A stretch of DNA of 45,096 bases from Sulfurovum sp. (GTDB lineage Bacteria > Campylobacterota > Campylobacteria > Campylobacterales > Sulfurovaceae). The notes under the pieces are model-generated. The model had not been told where the DNA came from. It saw only the letters and a program-made list of their open reading frames with translations, and made no database searches. How positions within the stretch are numbered: position 1 is the first letter of the stretch; each line of letters opens with the position of its first letter. The stretch covers positions 1 through 45,096 of the forward strand of contig JALSHU010000091.1 of assembly GCA_026982075.1 (NCBI GenBank). The letters run 5' to 3'. Made by a program: the position numbers and the translations under genes. Below are positions 9,529 to 18,990 of the stretch, one piece after another.

Positions 9529-10097
9529 TTTTTCAAGCCATGTATGGACTTAAGACTACATGTTGATTTTACGACATTTACATCTTCTGATAAAAGTAGT
9601 TTACAGGCATTTGAGACATGTGTAATCAATCTATCTAATAGAACACGCTCATCTGAGGAGAAGTTATGTAAAACATACTCAGCCACTTGCGACTTATGTT
9701 CTGGTTTTCCTACACCTATTCTAACACGTAGGTATTCTTTTGTAATATGGGTATCTAGTGATCTTAACCCATTATGTCCACCATGTCCACCACCTCTTTT
9801 AAACCGTACAGCACCAAAAGGTAAATCAATATCATCATGAATAACAATAATATCTTCTACCTCTACTTTAAAAAATTGTTTCACAAGCTGTACTGATTTA
9901 CCCGATAGATTCATAAATGTAGTAGGTTTTAAAAAAAGTGTATTGGAAGAACGATAAAGTTTACCGTGAAAAGAAGTTTTGCTTATATCTCGAGCTCCAA
10001 AGTCATTGACAAGCTTATCAATGACTTTAAAGCCAATATTGTGACGTGTTTCTTCATATTGTGATCCTGGATTACCTAGACCAACAAAAAGTGTCAT
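9525..10097 (-). CDS. pth: Peptidyl-tRNA hydrolase
   Basis: Pth releases peptides from prematurely dissociated peptidyl-tRNA. The 190-residue protein has the family motifs: FVGLGNPGSQYEETRHNIGF with catalytic H19, FLKPTTFMNLSG, the HDDIDLPFG block containing the catalytic aspartate, and the glycine-rich GGGHGGHNGLRS. It lies 10 bases after rplY and overlaps the LptG-like start by 4 bases. The same rplY-pth-permease order is found in C. jejuni. Confidence 0.97.
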   Translation of the reverse strand: MTLFVGLGNPGSQYEETRHNIGFKVIDKLVNDFGARDISKTSFHGKLYRSSNTLFLKPTTFMNLSGKSVQLVKQFFKVEVEDIIVIHDDIDLPFGAVRFKRGGGHGGHNGLRSLDTHITKEYLRVRIGVGKPEHKSQVAEYVLHNFSSDERVLLDRLITHVSNACKLLLSEDVNVVKSTCSLKSIHGLKK

Positions 10098-10107
10098 AAT
10101 ACAGTTA

Positions 10108-10644
10108 TTATTTGGCTTTGATTACACCACAGATAGCTACATCTGGTCTGTCCATCAATTTACAATCAGCAGGAACATCAATATCTCTCACAAGAATTGA
10201 AGCATCTCTCTCTAATGGCTCAACATCAAGATCAAATTTAGCAGGCATATTTTCAATAGCACCTCTTACTTTTAATCTTTTTTTAGACATAACCAAAACA
10301 CCTTTGTTTTTGAGACCAATAGGTGTTCCGTGAGTAATTACTGGTACCAAAAAGTTTGTTACTTGTCCTGGTACTGTGACTCTGAGATCTACATGTTTTG
10401 CATCACCATTGACTGGGTGTAATTGATATTCTTGAATGACTACATTTAACTCTGTGTCTCCAATTTTTACTGGAAATGCGAGGTTCTCCTTATTTCTAAC
10501 TGCTCTTACAAATTCACCACGTTTAAACGCAGCTTGAATATTTTCAACACCATTTGCATATAAATTTGCAGTTAGATAACCATCTCTTCTAAGCTGTTTT
10601 GCTGTACGCTTGCCGATACTCTCTCTAACGATACCTTCTAACAT
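10108..10644 (-). CDS. rplY: 50S ribosomal protein L25 (general stress protein Ctc type)
   Basis: L25 binds 5S rRNA in the large subunit. At 178 residues it is the long Ctc/TL5 form: an N-terminal L25 domain (RESIGKRTAKQLRRDGYLTANLYANG) and a C-terminal beta-barrel domain from about residue 95. The ATG follows AAGGA. A long leader with a hairpin lies upstream, which may be regulatory. It heads the rplY-pth-lptG unit. Confidence 0.96.
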   Translation of the reverse strand: MLEGIVRESIGKRTAKQLRRDGYLTANLYANGVENIQAAFKRGEFVRAVRNKENLAFPVKIGDTELNVVIQEYQLHPVNGDAKHVDLRVTVPGQVTNFLVPVITHGTPIGLKNKGVLVMSKKRLKVRGAIENMPAKFDLDVEPLERDASILVRDIDVPADCKLMDRPDVAICGVIKAK

Positions 10645-10676
10645 TGTTGTTCCTTATAAAATAATTCTCAGTATAC

Positions 10677-10699
10677 AGGTAAAAGTAAAACTTCTACCT
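10677..10699 (-). promoter_or_regulatory. Hairpin in the rplY leader
   Basis: On the minus-strand RNA AGGTAGAAGT and ACTTTTACCT pair over 10 bp (one G-U) around a 3-base loop, 32 bases before the rplY start. There is no T-run after it, so I favour a leader structure over a pilT terminator, although the latter is possible. Confidence 0.35.
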
Positions 10700-10762
10700 A
10701 CTCCTTCTTATCACAGTTTAGCCCTGTAAACTTTTAAGAAATAGTCAGGAAATGAGACGCGA

Positions 10763-10768
10763 ATTATA
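10763..10768 (-). promoter_or_regulatory. -10 box for rplY
   Basis: TATAAT on the minus strand, placing the transcription start about 110 bases before rplY and giving it an unusually long leader for this compact genome. Confidence 0.45.
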
Positions 10769-10797
10769 TCGAGTTTACATTAAAATACTCTTTGTAA

Positions 10798-11958
10798 CTA
10801 ATAGTCCTCTTTATTTTTTTCCTCATCCTCATCTTTAAAAGCAAAAACATCATCTCTCGTATCTTCAACGCGTTCTTTGACGATAGCTCCTTTACCTACA
10901 CCATCCATTTTAAGCTTCATATCTGCAGGATTTGTAGCATATTCCAGTGTGACTTCTTCAGAAATACGTCCATCACGTAAAAGATCTAAAAGTGCCTGAT
11001 CAAAGGTCTGTGTTCCATAAATTTCTTTACCTTCAAACAATGCATCAGGTATCTCATAATCACGATTTCCCATAATCAACTGTTCGATTCTTGCTGTTTT
11101 TTTCAGTACTTCAATCGCAGCTGCTCTACCACCTTTTTTAGTAGGTATGAGTCTTTGGGAAATAACCCCTTCAAGGACTGAAGCCAACGAACTTCTAATC
11201 CTATTTTGTTCTTCTTTTCCAAACATACCAATAATTCTATCTACTGTCTCTTTTGCATCAAGTGTGTGTAACGTGGAAAATACCAAGTGACCAGTATTTG
11301 CAGCATGAAGTGCGATATCTATAGTTTCCAAATCCCTCATTTCCCCAACAAGTATAATATCAGGGTCTTCCCTTAAAGCGGCTCTAAGAGCATCAGAAAA
11401 AGAATGAGTGTCTTGCCCGATAGCACGTTGATTGATAAGACATCCTCTGTCTTTATGTATAAACTCAATCGGATCTTCTACTGTAATAATATGTTTTTTC
11501 GTTTCTCGGTTAATTTTATCAATCAACGCTGCAAGTGTTGTAGATTTCCCAGAACCTGTGACTCCCGTTACCAATACTAGCCCACGGTGGATATCTGTAA
11601 AACTATTAATCACTTCTGGTAATTGTAATTCTTCCAAAGTTGCAATTTTGACTGGTATGATACGAAAAACTGCAGAAAGTCCATCCATTTGGTGAAAGAA
11701 ATTCACCCTAAAACGATGTTCATCACCTAAAACATAAGTAAAGTCAAGATTTTTATCTTCTTTCAGTTTGTCATATTGCTGAGAGCTGGTGATAGTTCTT
11801 GCAATCTCATCAACCATCTCTGCACTCAATGCATCTTTACCTAACATTTTTAGAATACCATCAACACGTACTCTCACAATAGCACCTGATTTTAAGTGAA
11901 GGTCAGAACCTTTATTGCTAATCATTGTTCTTAGATAAAGTTTAAGTTTTTCTTCCAC
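10798..11958 (-). CDS. pilT: Type IV pilus retraction ATPase, PilT family
   Basis: This hexameric ATPase would depolymerise type IV pili for twitching, DNA uptake or adhesion. The 386-residue protein shows an N-terminal PAS-like domain starting with GSDLHLKSG, the Walker A motif GVTGSGKST (about residue 134), the Asp box (TVEDPIEFIH), the Walker B region with GEMRDLET, and the His box STLHTLDA. The C-terminus is acidic (DEDEEKNKEDY) and I do not see the AIRNLIRE motif of classical PilT, so PilU is possible. It is the last gene of the clpS-clpA-aat-tal-pilT run, 12 bases after tal. No other pilus genes are in the window. Confidence 0.9.
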   Translation of the reverse strand: MEEKLKLYLRTMISNKGSDLHLKSGAIVRVRVDGILKMLGKDALSAEMVDEIARTITSSQQYDKLKEDKNLDFTYVLGDEHRFRVNFFHQMDGLSAVFRIIPVKIATLEELQLPEVINSFTDIHRGLVLVTGVTGSGKSTTLAALIDKINRETKKHIITVEDPIEFIHKDRGCLINQRAIGQDTHSFSDALRAALREDPDIILVGEMRDLETIDIALHAANTGHLVFSTLHTLDAKETVDRIIGMFGKEEQNRIRSSLASVLEGVISQRLIPTKKGGRAAAIEVLKKTARIEQLIMGNRDYEIPDALFEGKEIYGTQTFDQALLDLLRDGRISEEVTLEYATNPADMKLKMDGVGKGAIVKERVEDTRDDVFAFKDEDEEKNKEDY

Positions 11959-11970
11959 AATATATCCCTT

Positions 11971-12963
11971 TTATAAACTATCTAACATCTCTTGAAACGC
12001 TTTTTCAAAAGCCTCAAGTCCTTCTTTTAAAAGCTGTGCATATACTGCATCCATATCAAAACCATTGTCTGATAACTTTGTAAAGTATCCATTTATGACA
12101 TGTTCTTCCAGAGGTAGTCTAGCTACTGATGCTGCCTGCGATATATATGCTTCAATGGTTCCTAAAGGCGCTGTATTCACACTATGCCCTGCTAAGAGTT
12201 CCCTCATATAATAGTCCGCTTCCAAAGCATCACCCTTTACACCTGTGCTTGCAAATAATGTACGTATGTTGGGCTTATTGCAAGCTTCCACCAAATTGTA
12301 AATTTTAGCTGCATTGTAGATACCTGTTTTAGAAACATCCATTCCTTCGGCAGCCAAATCTTTATCAAGTAAGCGATCAAAACGGCTTACAAACACAGAT
12401 ATAACAGCATTGACTTTACCTTCATTATGCTCTTCAAATATGGCTATACCTTTTTGCATGGCTTTAATACATTTATGTGCCTGTTTTGGTGAGAAAATCA
12501 ATGTTGCATTGACTGATATACCTAAACTCAAAAGTTCTGTCATAGCAGCATATCCTGCCTCTGTTGCGGGTACTTTGATCATAACATTAGGTTCATTGAT
12601 AGCTTTAAAAAGTCTTTTACCCTCTTCTATGGTGCCTTGTGTATTGTTAGACAAAAAAGGATCCACTTCTATTGAAATATACCCATCGTTATCATTATCA
12701 TATACTGTTCGTAATGCTTGCGCTGCGGTACGAATATCTTCAATAGCCAAAGCTTCATATTTTTCTTTTGGACTTTTTCCAACAAAACTTTCCAATTGTT
12801 CCTTATAGGCTGGAGAGGAAGTAATTGCTGAAGCAAAGATAGACGGATTGCTTGTTGCTCCATTGATAATACCTTTTTTGACTAACATAGAAAATTCATT
12901 TTTCAGATAGTCTCTCTCTATAAAATCTAACCATAATGAGAAACTTATCTCTTTATTTACCAT
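11971..12963 (-). CDS. tal: Transaldolase
   Basis: Transaldolase moves a three-carbon dihydroxyacetone unit between sugar phosphates in the non-oxidative pentose phosphate pathway. The 330-residue protein has NGATSNPSIF near residue 34, the catalytic Schiff-base lysine K130 in MIKVPATEAG, and VNATLIFS shortly after. It belongs to the longer bacterial Tal type used by Campylobacterota. It lies 17 bases after aat and 12 before pilT, so it probably shares their transcript. Confidence 0.95.
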   Translation of the reverse strand: MVNKEISFSLWLDFIERDYLKNEFSMLVKKGIINGATSNPSIFASAITSSPAYKEQLESFVGKSPKEKYEALAIEDIRTAAQALRTVYDNDNDGYISIEVDPFLSNNTQGTIEEGKRLFKAINEPNVMIKVPATEAGYAAMTELLSLGISVNATLIFSPKQAHKCIKAMQKGIAIFEEHNEGKVNAVISVFVSRFDRLLDKDLAAEGMDVSKTGIYNAAKIYNLVEACNKPNIRTLFASTGVKGDALEADYYMRELLAGHSVNTAPLGTIEAYISQAASVARLPLEEHVINGYFTKLSDNGFDMDAVYAQLLKEGLEAFEKAFQEMLDSL

Positions 12964-12980
12964 TCTTTTATCCCTTAAAT

Positions 12981-13772
12981 TTAAATACCTTGAAGTGATT
13001 TTCTATCTGTTGCCAAATCAAGTGTTTTTTCATCTTCTGTAAACATCTCATAAGTCCATTTAAACTCTTTCCAAGTACCACTGTCAGTAGGTTTCGTTAG
13101 TGCAATCTCTAAAGCATCAAGATAATCATTTCTATCTATCGTTTGAGCACCTAAACTTATCATATGGTCTGTTTTCATTTGACAATCTATAAAATCATAA
13201 CCTCTACTCCCTAAAACATCACTTAGTGCTTTAAATGCCACCTTGGATGCATCAGATACCAAAGAAAACTTTGATTCTCCAAAAAAAGCTCTTCCCAAGG
13301 CAATCCCGTAAAGTCCTCCTACCAATTTTCCCTCTTTATGCACTTCTATGCTATGTGCAAACCCTTCATGATGTAAACGTGTATATGCTTCAATCATCTC
13401 AGGAACTATCCATGATGAGCTTTCACCTTTTCTTGATATGGAAGCACAGTATGCAATCACATCAGAAAAATGTTCATCAAAAGTCACAGAGAACTTTCCA
13501 GAACGTAATACCCTTCTAAAAGACTTGCGTACCTTAAACTTATCAGGATACAGAATAAGTCTTGGATTTGGAGACCACCAAAGAATAGGATCATATTTAC
13601 CATACCAAGGGAAAATACCTTTTTGGTAAGCAAGCAACAAGCGAGGAGAAGAGAGATCCCCCCCATATGCTAAAAGTCCTTCATCTGATGCCTCTCTGGG
13701 ATCAGGAAATGTAGGTGTACAGTGCTCTGAAGAAGGCTTACAATCATTTTCTTCATCAATCATTAAAGCCAT
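12981..13772 (-). CDS. aat: Leucyl/phenylalanyl-tRNA-protein transferase
   Basis: Aat attaches Leu or Phe from charged tRNA to proteins with N-terminal Arg or Lys, marking them for ClpS-ClpA-ClpP degradation. The 263-residue protein has the family core FPDPREASDEGLLAYGGDLS, KGIFPWY, WWSPNPR and the acetyltransferase-like C-terminal block (GGLYGIALGRAFFGESKFS). The ATG at 13770-13772 gives about 20 residues before the conserved core; a second in-frame ATG lies 9 bases inside. It is 29 bases after clpA, completing a clpS-clpA-aat N-degron cluster. Confidence 0.96.
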   Translation of the reverse strand: MALMIDEENDCKPSSEHCTPTFPDPREASDEGLLAYGGDLSSPRLLLAYQKGIFPWYGKYDPILWWSPNPRLILYPDKFKVRKSFRRVLRSGKFSVTFDEHFSDVIAYCASISRKGESSSWIVPEMIEAYTRLHHEGFAHSIEVHKEGKLVGGLYGIALGRAFFGESKFSLVSDASKVAFKALSDVLGSRGYDFIDCQMKTDHMISLGAQTIDRNDYLDALEIALTKPTDSGTWKEFKWTYEMFTEDEKTLDLATDRKSLQGI

Positions 13773-13801
13773 CGCCTTTTCTTTTTTAGACTACTTGTGA
13801 A

Positions 13802-16006
13802 CTATTTAGTTTTTTTATTCTCAAACGAAAACACTAATTTATCATTCTTATAGCTTACACTGACGGATCCACCTTTTTTAAGTTTACCAAAGAGTATCTC
13901 ATCGGTCAATGCACCTTTAATCTTTTGATCGATAACACGTGCAATATGTCTTGCACCATAACGCTCATCATAGCCTTCTTTGGCTAAATACTCTTTGGCT
14001 TTTTTGCCTAATTTCACTTTAATATCTTTAGATTTAAGCAATATATTTAACTTGTCTAACTCTCTATCTACTATCACAACCAAAGCATCTAGTCCAAGAG
14101 CATTAAATTCTACAATACCACTTAAACGGTTTCTAAACTCAGGAGAGAAAAATGCTGCCAATGCTTTATCTGTCTTCATCGAGTTATCTTTATTGAACCC
14201 CATCACATTGGCCTCTTTCGTACCAATATTCGATGTCATAATAAGAATCACATTTTTAAAGTCACTTACCACTCCGTTATTGTCAGTAAGTTTTGCTCCA
14301 TCCATCACTTGAAGCAGGATATTCATAATGTCAGGATGTGCTTTTTCTATCTCATCTAAAAGTAACACCGTATGTGGATGTTTTTTAATCATCTCGGTCA
14401 GCAACCCACCTTGTTCATAACCAACATACCCTGGAGGTGCTCCCACCAAGCGACTGATTGCATGTGGTTCCATATATTCAGACATATCGATACGTTCAAA
14501 ATGTACATGCAGTGTTTTTGCAAGTTGCGTTGCCAAGGCTGTTTTACCTACACCTGTAGGTCCTACAAATAAAAATGATCCTATTGGTCTGTCCTCACCA
14601 TTGAGCCCAGCATAAGAACGTTTAATTGCAGTAGAAAGTACCTGTATTGCCTCATCCTGTCCAATAATATGGTTAGACAAATCTTTTTCAAGCACTTTAA
14701 GTTTTTTCGTATCATCTGTTCCTATCACTGTTGAAGGAAGTTTCATAATCTTGGCAACACTTTCCTCAATATCCTTACTTTGTACCTCTACATCTTCGAT
14801 GCCTTTAAGCATAAAGTGTGCACCCACTTCATCAATGATATCCATTGCTTTATCCGGGAGAAAACGCTCATGCAGATATTTTACCGATAAATCAATGGCA
14901 GACTGCAACGCTTCATCTGTAAAAGTAATGTGATGATAATCTTCATACTTATGTTGAATACCTTTTAAAATAATAAATGTATCTTCGATACTTGGTTCTT
15001 CTACATCTATCTTTGCAAATCTACGGCTAAGTGCTTTGTCTTTATCAAAAAAGTTTCTATACTCAGCATAGGTTGTAGCACCGATACACTTTAAATCACC
15101 TCGTGCAAGAGCAGGTTTCAATAAGTTAGAAGCATCCATACTTCCACCACTTGTAGCCCCTGCACCTACCATCGTATGAATCTCATCGATAAATAAAATC
15201 GCATCATCCTTTTTCGATAATTCATTAATAATGCCTTTGAGACGTTTCTCAAAATCACCTCTGTATTTGGTACCTGCAACCAAAGCACCCATATCCAAGG
15301 CGAAGACTTTTGAATTTTGGATGACCTCAGGCACATCACCTTCTGAAATCCTAAGTGCAAGTCCTTCTGCTATAGCCGTTTTACCCACACCTGGTTCACC
15401 CACAAGCAATGGGTTGTTTTTCTTACGACGACAAAGTGTCTGCATCACACGTTCAATCTCACTGACACGTCCTACAACAGGGTCTATTTTTCCTGTTTTA
15501 GCAAGACTTACAAGCTCCATGGTAAACTTATCTAAAAATGTTTCTTTCTCTTTATCTTTTTCTTCTTTGTTCACAGGGGTTCTTGTTTCATAACGATGAG
15601 AAATCACTTCTAGGATATCCACACGTTCAATCCCCTCTTTTTTCATCAAATACACTGCATAAGAGTGTTCTTGCATGAAAATTGCAGCCAACATGTCGCC
15701 TATACTCGCTTCTGTTCTTCCCGATGAATGTATTTGCGTCATCATGTCATTAATCACTCTTGAAAGTGCCACCGTTTCAAATGGCTCAACTGATTCTTTT
15801 AATGAAGGAATCGTTTTTGTAATATGTTCTACAATCCCTGCTTCAAGTGCTACTAAGTCCGCGTTCAGTGATGAGAGTATTTCTATACCTGCTTCAGATT
15901 TTACCACAGTTAAAAATATATGCTCTACGGTCAAATATTCATGTCTATTTTCTTTTGCATATGCTACTGCTTGCTTAAATACATCATTAAGTGCTATACT
16001 AATCAT
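13802..16006 (-). CDS. clpA: ATP-dependent Clp protease ATP-binding subunit ClpA
   Basis: ClpA unfolds substrates and feeds them to ClpP. The 734-residue protein has a Clp N-domain (1-145), a first AAA+ module with Walker [10 protein letters not shown] (about 205) and a second with [11 protein letters not shown] (about 485). It lacks the long coiled-coil middle domain of ClpB. At the place of the E. coli ClpA IGL loop that docks on ClpP it carries MGF (in NVMGFNKDN), a conservative hydrophobic-Gly-hydrophobic variant. It is 15 bases after clpS and 29 before aat. Confidence 0.97.
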   Translation of the reverse strand: MISIALNDVFKQAVAYAKENRHEYLTVEHIFLTVVKSEAGIEILSSLNADLVALEAGIVEHITKTIPSLKESVEPFETVALSRVINDMMTQIHSSGRTEASIGDMLAAIFMQEHSYAVYLMKKEGIERVDILEVISHRYETRTPVNKEEKDKEKETFLDKFTMELVSLAKTGKIDPVVGRVSEIERVMQTLCRRKKNNPLLVGEPGVGKTAIAEGLALRISEGDVPEVIQNSKVFALDMGALVAGTKYRGDFEKRLKGIINELSKKDDAILFIDEIHTMVGAGATSGGSMDASNLLKPALARGDLKCIGATTYAEYRNFFDKDKALSRRFAKIDVEEPSIEDTFIILKGIQHKYEDYHHITFTDEALQSAIDLSVKYLHERFLPDKAMDIIDEVGAHFMLKGIEDVEVQSKDIEESVAKIMKLPSTVIGTDDTKKLKVLEKDLSNHIIGQDEAIQVLSTAIKRSYAGLNGEDRPIGSFLFVGPTGVGKTALATQLAKTLHVHFERIDMSEYMEPHAISRLVGAPPGYVGYEQGGLLTEMIKKHPHTVLLLDEIEKAHPDIMNILLQVMDGAKLTDNNGVVSDFKNVILIMTSNIGTKEANVMGFNKDNSMKTDKALAAFFSPEFRNRLSGIVEFNALGLDALVVIVDRELDKLNILLKSKDIKVKLGKKAKEYLAKEGYDERYGARHIARVIDQKIKGALTDEILFGKLKKGGSVSVSYKNDKLVFSFENKKTK

Positions 16007-16021
16007 AATTATCCTTTAATT

Positions 16022-16321
16022 CTACGAATCTTCTTCTATTGTGGCTAGAAGAGGAAACTCATTTTGTTTTGCTTTTTGTTTTACTTGTTGTGCTTTGGTT
16101 TGTGCTATTTCAAAACTGTATATACCACAAATGGCTTTGCCATGCTCATGTATTTGAAACATAATCTGTTCTGCATGTGCATTACTTTTGTGAAATACAT
16201 CTATAAGTATTTCAACAACAAAGTCCATACTCGTGTAATCATCATTGTGCAATAGCACTTTAAACATTTGTGGTTCTTCCAGCTCTAAGGCGGTATCTAG
16301 CTCTTCTTTAAACTTTGGCAT
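16022..16321 (-). CDS. clpS: ClpS adaptor protein
   Basis: ClpS recognises N-degron residues (Leu, Phe, Tyr, Trp) and delivers substrates to ClpA. The 99-residue protein has the ligand-pocket block LLHNDDYTSMDFVVEIL and the HEHGKAICGIYSFEIA block. It is the first gene of the clpS-clpA-aat-tal-pilT run. A GAGGA sequence lies rather far (about 13 bases) before the ATG, but no nearer start fits. Confidence 0.96.
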   Translation of the reverse strand: MPKFKEELDTALELEEPQMFKVLLHNDDYTSMDFVVEILIDVFHKSNAHAEQIMFQIHEHGKAICGIYSFEIAQTKAQQVKQKAKQNEFPLLATIEEDS

Positions 16322-16361
16322 ATTGTGTTAAAATTTCCTCATTATTAATTTTATAGTTTCT

Positions 16362-16367
16362 ATTATA
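16362..16367 (-). promoter_or_regulatory. -10 box for clpS operon
   Basis: TATAAT on the minus strand after a T-run, about 40 bases before clpS, inside the 68-base divergent region shared with bioD. Confidence 0.5.
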
Positions 16368-16389
16368 CAAAAAAAATGGAGAAATGCAA

Positions 16390-17028
16390 ATGCAATCACT
16401 TTTCATCACTGCTACAAATACAAATGTAGGAAAAACACACACCACAATACAACTTATTGAGGCTTTTTCTGCCCAAGGTTTCAGTGTCGGTGTATTTAAG
16501 CCTATAGAAACAGGTGTAACAGACAAACCACTTGATGCCACTATACTCCTAAAAGCTTGCCAAAAGGTAAATAAGAATTTTCAAAACTTCCAACCTGAGG
16601 ATATCACAGCCTATACTTTTCCTTTACCTGCCGCACCTTTTTGTGCAGATATTGACAGTACCATTAATCTTCAACACATCATAGACAAACATGAAAAACT
16701 CTCAAAACTCTGTGATATTCTTTTGGTTGAAGGAGCAGGGGGGCTCATGGTTCCCATCACCAAAGAGTATATGATGATTAACTTAATCAAAGAATTGGAA
16801 GCAAAAACCCTCTTGGTAACACCAAGTAGACTAGGTTGTATCAATGACACGCTACTTTCTATTTTGTCCTTAAAAACCTTTGATATAGATTTTGACTGGT
16901 GTGTAAATGTATATGAGGATAAAAATGGCTTTAAAGAGGTAACACAACCTTATTATGATGCGGTATTCCCTCAGTGGTGGAGTGTTGAATCTGGCTTAAA
17001 AAGGTTTATTAGTACCTATACGATATAA
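16390..17028 (+). CDS. bioD: Dethiobiotin synthetase
   Basis: BioD makes dethiobiotin from 7,8-diaminopelargonate, CO2 and ATP. The protein shows the P-loop ATNTNVGKTHT, the KPIETGV substrate block and LLVEGAGGLMVPI. I place the start at the second ATG (16390): GGAGAA directly abuts the first ATG at 16384, leaving no spacer, whereas 16390 has normal spacing. That gives 212 residues. Other bio genes are not nearby. It is followed after 43 bases by pyrB. Confidence 0.92.
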   Translation: MQSLFITATNTNVGKTHTTIQLIEAFSAQGFSVGVFKPIETGVTDKPLDATILLKACQKVNKNFQNFQPEDITAYTFPLPAAPFCADIDSTINLQHIIDKHEKLSKLCDILLVEGAGGLMVPITKEYMMINLIKELEAKTLLVTPSRLGCINDTLLSILSLKTFDIDFDWCVNVYEDKNGFKEVTQPYYDAVFPQWWSVESGLKRFISTYTI

Positions 17029-17071
17029 TCACAACATTAATTAAGTCCGAACCCCACCAAGGATAATCACT

Positions 17072-17950
17072 ATGCAGCACCTCGTAGATACCAACAACTT
17101 TTCTGATGCACAAATAGCACAACTACTTGCAGATGCGAAAAGTTTTAAAGCACATCGCCCGCCACATCTCCTTCACAATAAATTGCTCATTACACTGTTT
17201 TTTGAAGCGTCTACAAGAACACGTTCTTCTTTTGAAGTAGCCGCTAAACGTCTAGGTGCGGCTGTTGTACATCTTGACCCGTCTAGATCTTCAGCTAAGA
17301 AAGGTGAGAGTTTGGAAGATACGTTTGCAAATCTTTGTGCCATGGAACCTGATGGAGTCATTGTCAGACATGCCAAAAATGAAACCCCACAAATGCTTGC
17401 AGATATGCAAACCACATCCGTCATCAATGCAGGTGCAGGAAACTATGCGCATCCTACACAAGCGCTACTAGACCTCTTTACCATGGTAGAACATTTTGGT
17501 GGAGAGGTCAAAGGAAAAACCATCGCTATCGTGGGGGACATAGTAAGTTCACGTGTGGCAAGCTCTGGCATACGACTACTTACACGTATGGGTATGAATG
17601 TACTGCTTGTTGCCCCTGATCAGTTTATGCCAAAAAGTAATTTGCCACAGTATGAAAACTTAGAAGATATACTCGATGAAGTGGATGTCATTATGAGTTT
17701 ACGTGCACAATTAGAACGTCATGAAACAGAAATTTTTGAAGACTATAATGACTATAAAAAACAGTATTGCATCACAAAAGAACGTATGCAAGACAGAGAT
17801 ATAGTACTCCTCCATCCAGGTCCTGTGATGAGAAATATTGATATCTCAGATGAGATGTTAACAGACCCAAGATGTAAAGTACTTACACAGGTAAAAAATG
17901 GTGTCTTTATGCGGATGGCTATTTTAAAATTATTACTACTTGATTCATAA
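17072..17950 (+). CDS. pyrB: Aspartate carbamoyltransferase, catalytic subunit
   Basis: PyrB joins carbamoyl phosphate and aspartate in pyrimidine synthesis. The 292-residue protein has the carbamoyl-phosphate motif FEASTRTRSSFE (about residues 49-60), the HPTQALLDL block and LLHPGPVMRN near the C-terminus, distinguishing it from ArgF at 24546. AAGGA lies 8 bases before the ATG. No pyrI regulatory-subunit gene is adjacent. Confidence 0.97.
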   Translation: MQHLVDTNNFSDAQIAQLLADAKSFKAHRPPHLLHNKLLITLFFEASTRTRSSFEVAAKRLGAAVVHLDPSRSSAKKGESLEDTFANLCAMEPDGVIVRHAKNETPQMLADMQTTSVINAGAGNYAHPTQALLDLFTMVEHFGGEVKGKTIAIVGDIVSSRVASSGIRLLTRMGMNVLLVAPDQFMPKSNLPQYENLEDILDEVDVIMSLRAQLERHETEIFEDYNDYKKQYCITKERMQDRDIVLLHPGPVMRNIDISDEMLTDPRCKVLTQVKNGVFMRMAILKLLLLDS

Positions 17951-17973
17951 TATATGTTAATTCTAGGACAGTA

Positions 17974-18945
17974 ATGCATTGGCGCAATAAAGAAAATGGC
18001 TTTGCACATATCACAACATTGGGACAACAACGCAATCCATTTCTTTTTATCATATCTTATGAACAAAACAAAATTTTTGTCCAAACCCTTAATGATTTAG
18101 ATAATGATATATTCTACAAACTGGAAGATTGGCGTAACTATCCTGTTAAAAAAAGAAATAAAATATGTCATTTTTCAAAAAACCCTGTAGATTTTTCTAC
18201 CTACAAAAATGCGTTAGATACGGTGTTGGAAAAAATACGTTCAGGCAATACCTATTTACTTAATCTAACATTTAGCACTCCCATAGAAACAAATTATTCA
18301 CTCAAAGAAATCTTCACCTACGCCAAAGCCAAATATAAACTCTATTATAAAAATGAGTTTATCTGTTTTTCTCCAGAGCGTTTTGTGGATATAGAGGGGA
18401 ATACTATAGCAACCTACCCCATGAAAGGAACCATAGATGCAAACATCCCTCAGGCTGAAGAAAAGATACTTTCAGATGATAAAGAGATGGCAGAACATGT
18501 AATGATAGTAGATTTAATGCGTAATGACTTGGGTATTATAGGCTCTGAAGTCAAAGTAGAGAATTTTCGCTATGTTGAAAAGATTAAAGCTGGTAAAAAA
18601 GAGTTACTTCAAGTAAGCTCCAAAATCACTGCAAAACTCCCTAATCACTGGAGAGATGATATAGGTACACTCCTTTCACAAATTTTACCTGCTGGGTCTA
18701 TCACCGGAACACCTAAGAAAAGTACTGTAGGCATCATAAAAGATATAGAGAACTTTGACAGAGGATTTTATACAGGTGTGTTTGGGGTATTTGATGGAGA
18801 GTCTTTACGCTCGGGGGTGATGATACGATTCATTGAACAAGAAAATGGCAAGCTTTACTATAAAAGTGGTGGGGGGATTACTCTAGATTCTGATGCCAAA
18901 AGTGAATACCAAGAGCTTATAGATAAAATATATTTGCCATTTTAA
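17974..18945 (+). CDS. pabB: Aminodeoxychorismate synthase component I, short form
   Basis: PabB converts chorismate and ammonia to 4-amino-4-deoxychorismate for folate synthesis. The 323-residue protein is essentially only the chorismate-binding domain: SGNTYLLNLTFSTP (90-103), YPMKGTID with the ADC-synthase lysine K151 (TrpE has Ala here), DLMRNDLG (180-187), and LPAGSITGTPKKST (238-251). It lacks most of the N-terminal domain of the roughly 450-residue E. coli protein, a form I associate with Campylobacterota. The ATG has AGGA at 17965-17968. No pabA or pabC gene is adjacent. It lies 23 bases after pyrB. Confidence 0.92.
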   Translation: MHWRNKENGFAHITTLGQQRNPFLFIISYEQNKIFVQTLNDLDNDIFYKLEDWRNYPVKKRNKICHFSKNPVDFSTYKNALDTVLEKIRSGNTYLLNLTFSTPIETNYSLKEIFTYAKAKYKLYYKNEFICFSPERFVDIEGNTIATYPMKGTIDANIPQAEEKILSDDKEMAEHVMIVDLMRNDLGIIGSEVKVENFRYVEKIKAGKKELLQVSSKITAKLPNHWRDDIGTLLSQILPAGSITGTPKKSTVGIIKDIENFDRGFYTGVFGVFDGESLRSGVMIRFIEQENGKLYYKSGGGITLDSDAKSEYQELIDKIYLPF

Positions 18946-18956
18946 AACAATTAGTG

Positions 18957-18962
18957 TAAAAT
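18957..18962 (+). promoter_or_regulatory. -10 box for the Glu-rich protein gene
   Basis: TAAAAT in a GTAAAATAATCC context that is repeated almost exactly before hemB; 28 bases before the start codon. Confidence 0.4.
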
Positions 18963-18990
18963 AATCCCAATCCATATCAAAAGGTTATCT

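Noticed and set aside
15231-15593. 120-codon plus-strand ORF opposite clpA
   Set aside because: It is antisense to the first AAA+ module of clpA, with no ribosome-binding site or recognisable domain; it is a shadow of the conserved gene.
17045-17065. CGAACCCCACCAAGGA before pyrB as a repeat of the patch near 1550
   Set aside because: The similarity is limited to about ten bases and includes the pyrB ribosome-binding site, so chance and function explain it.
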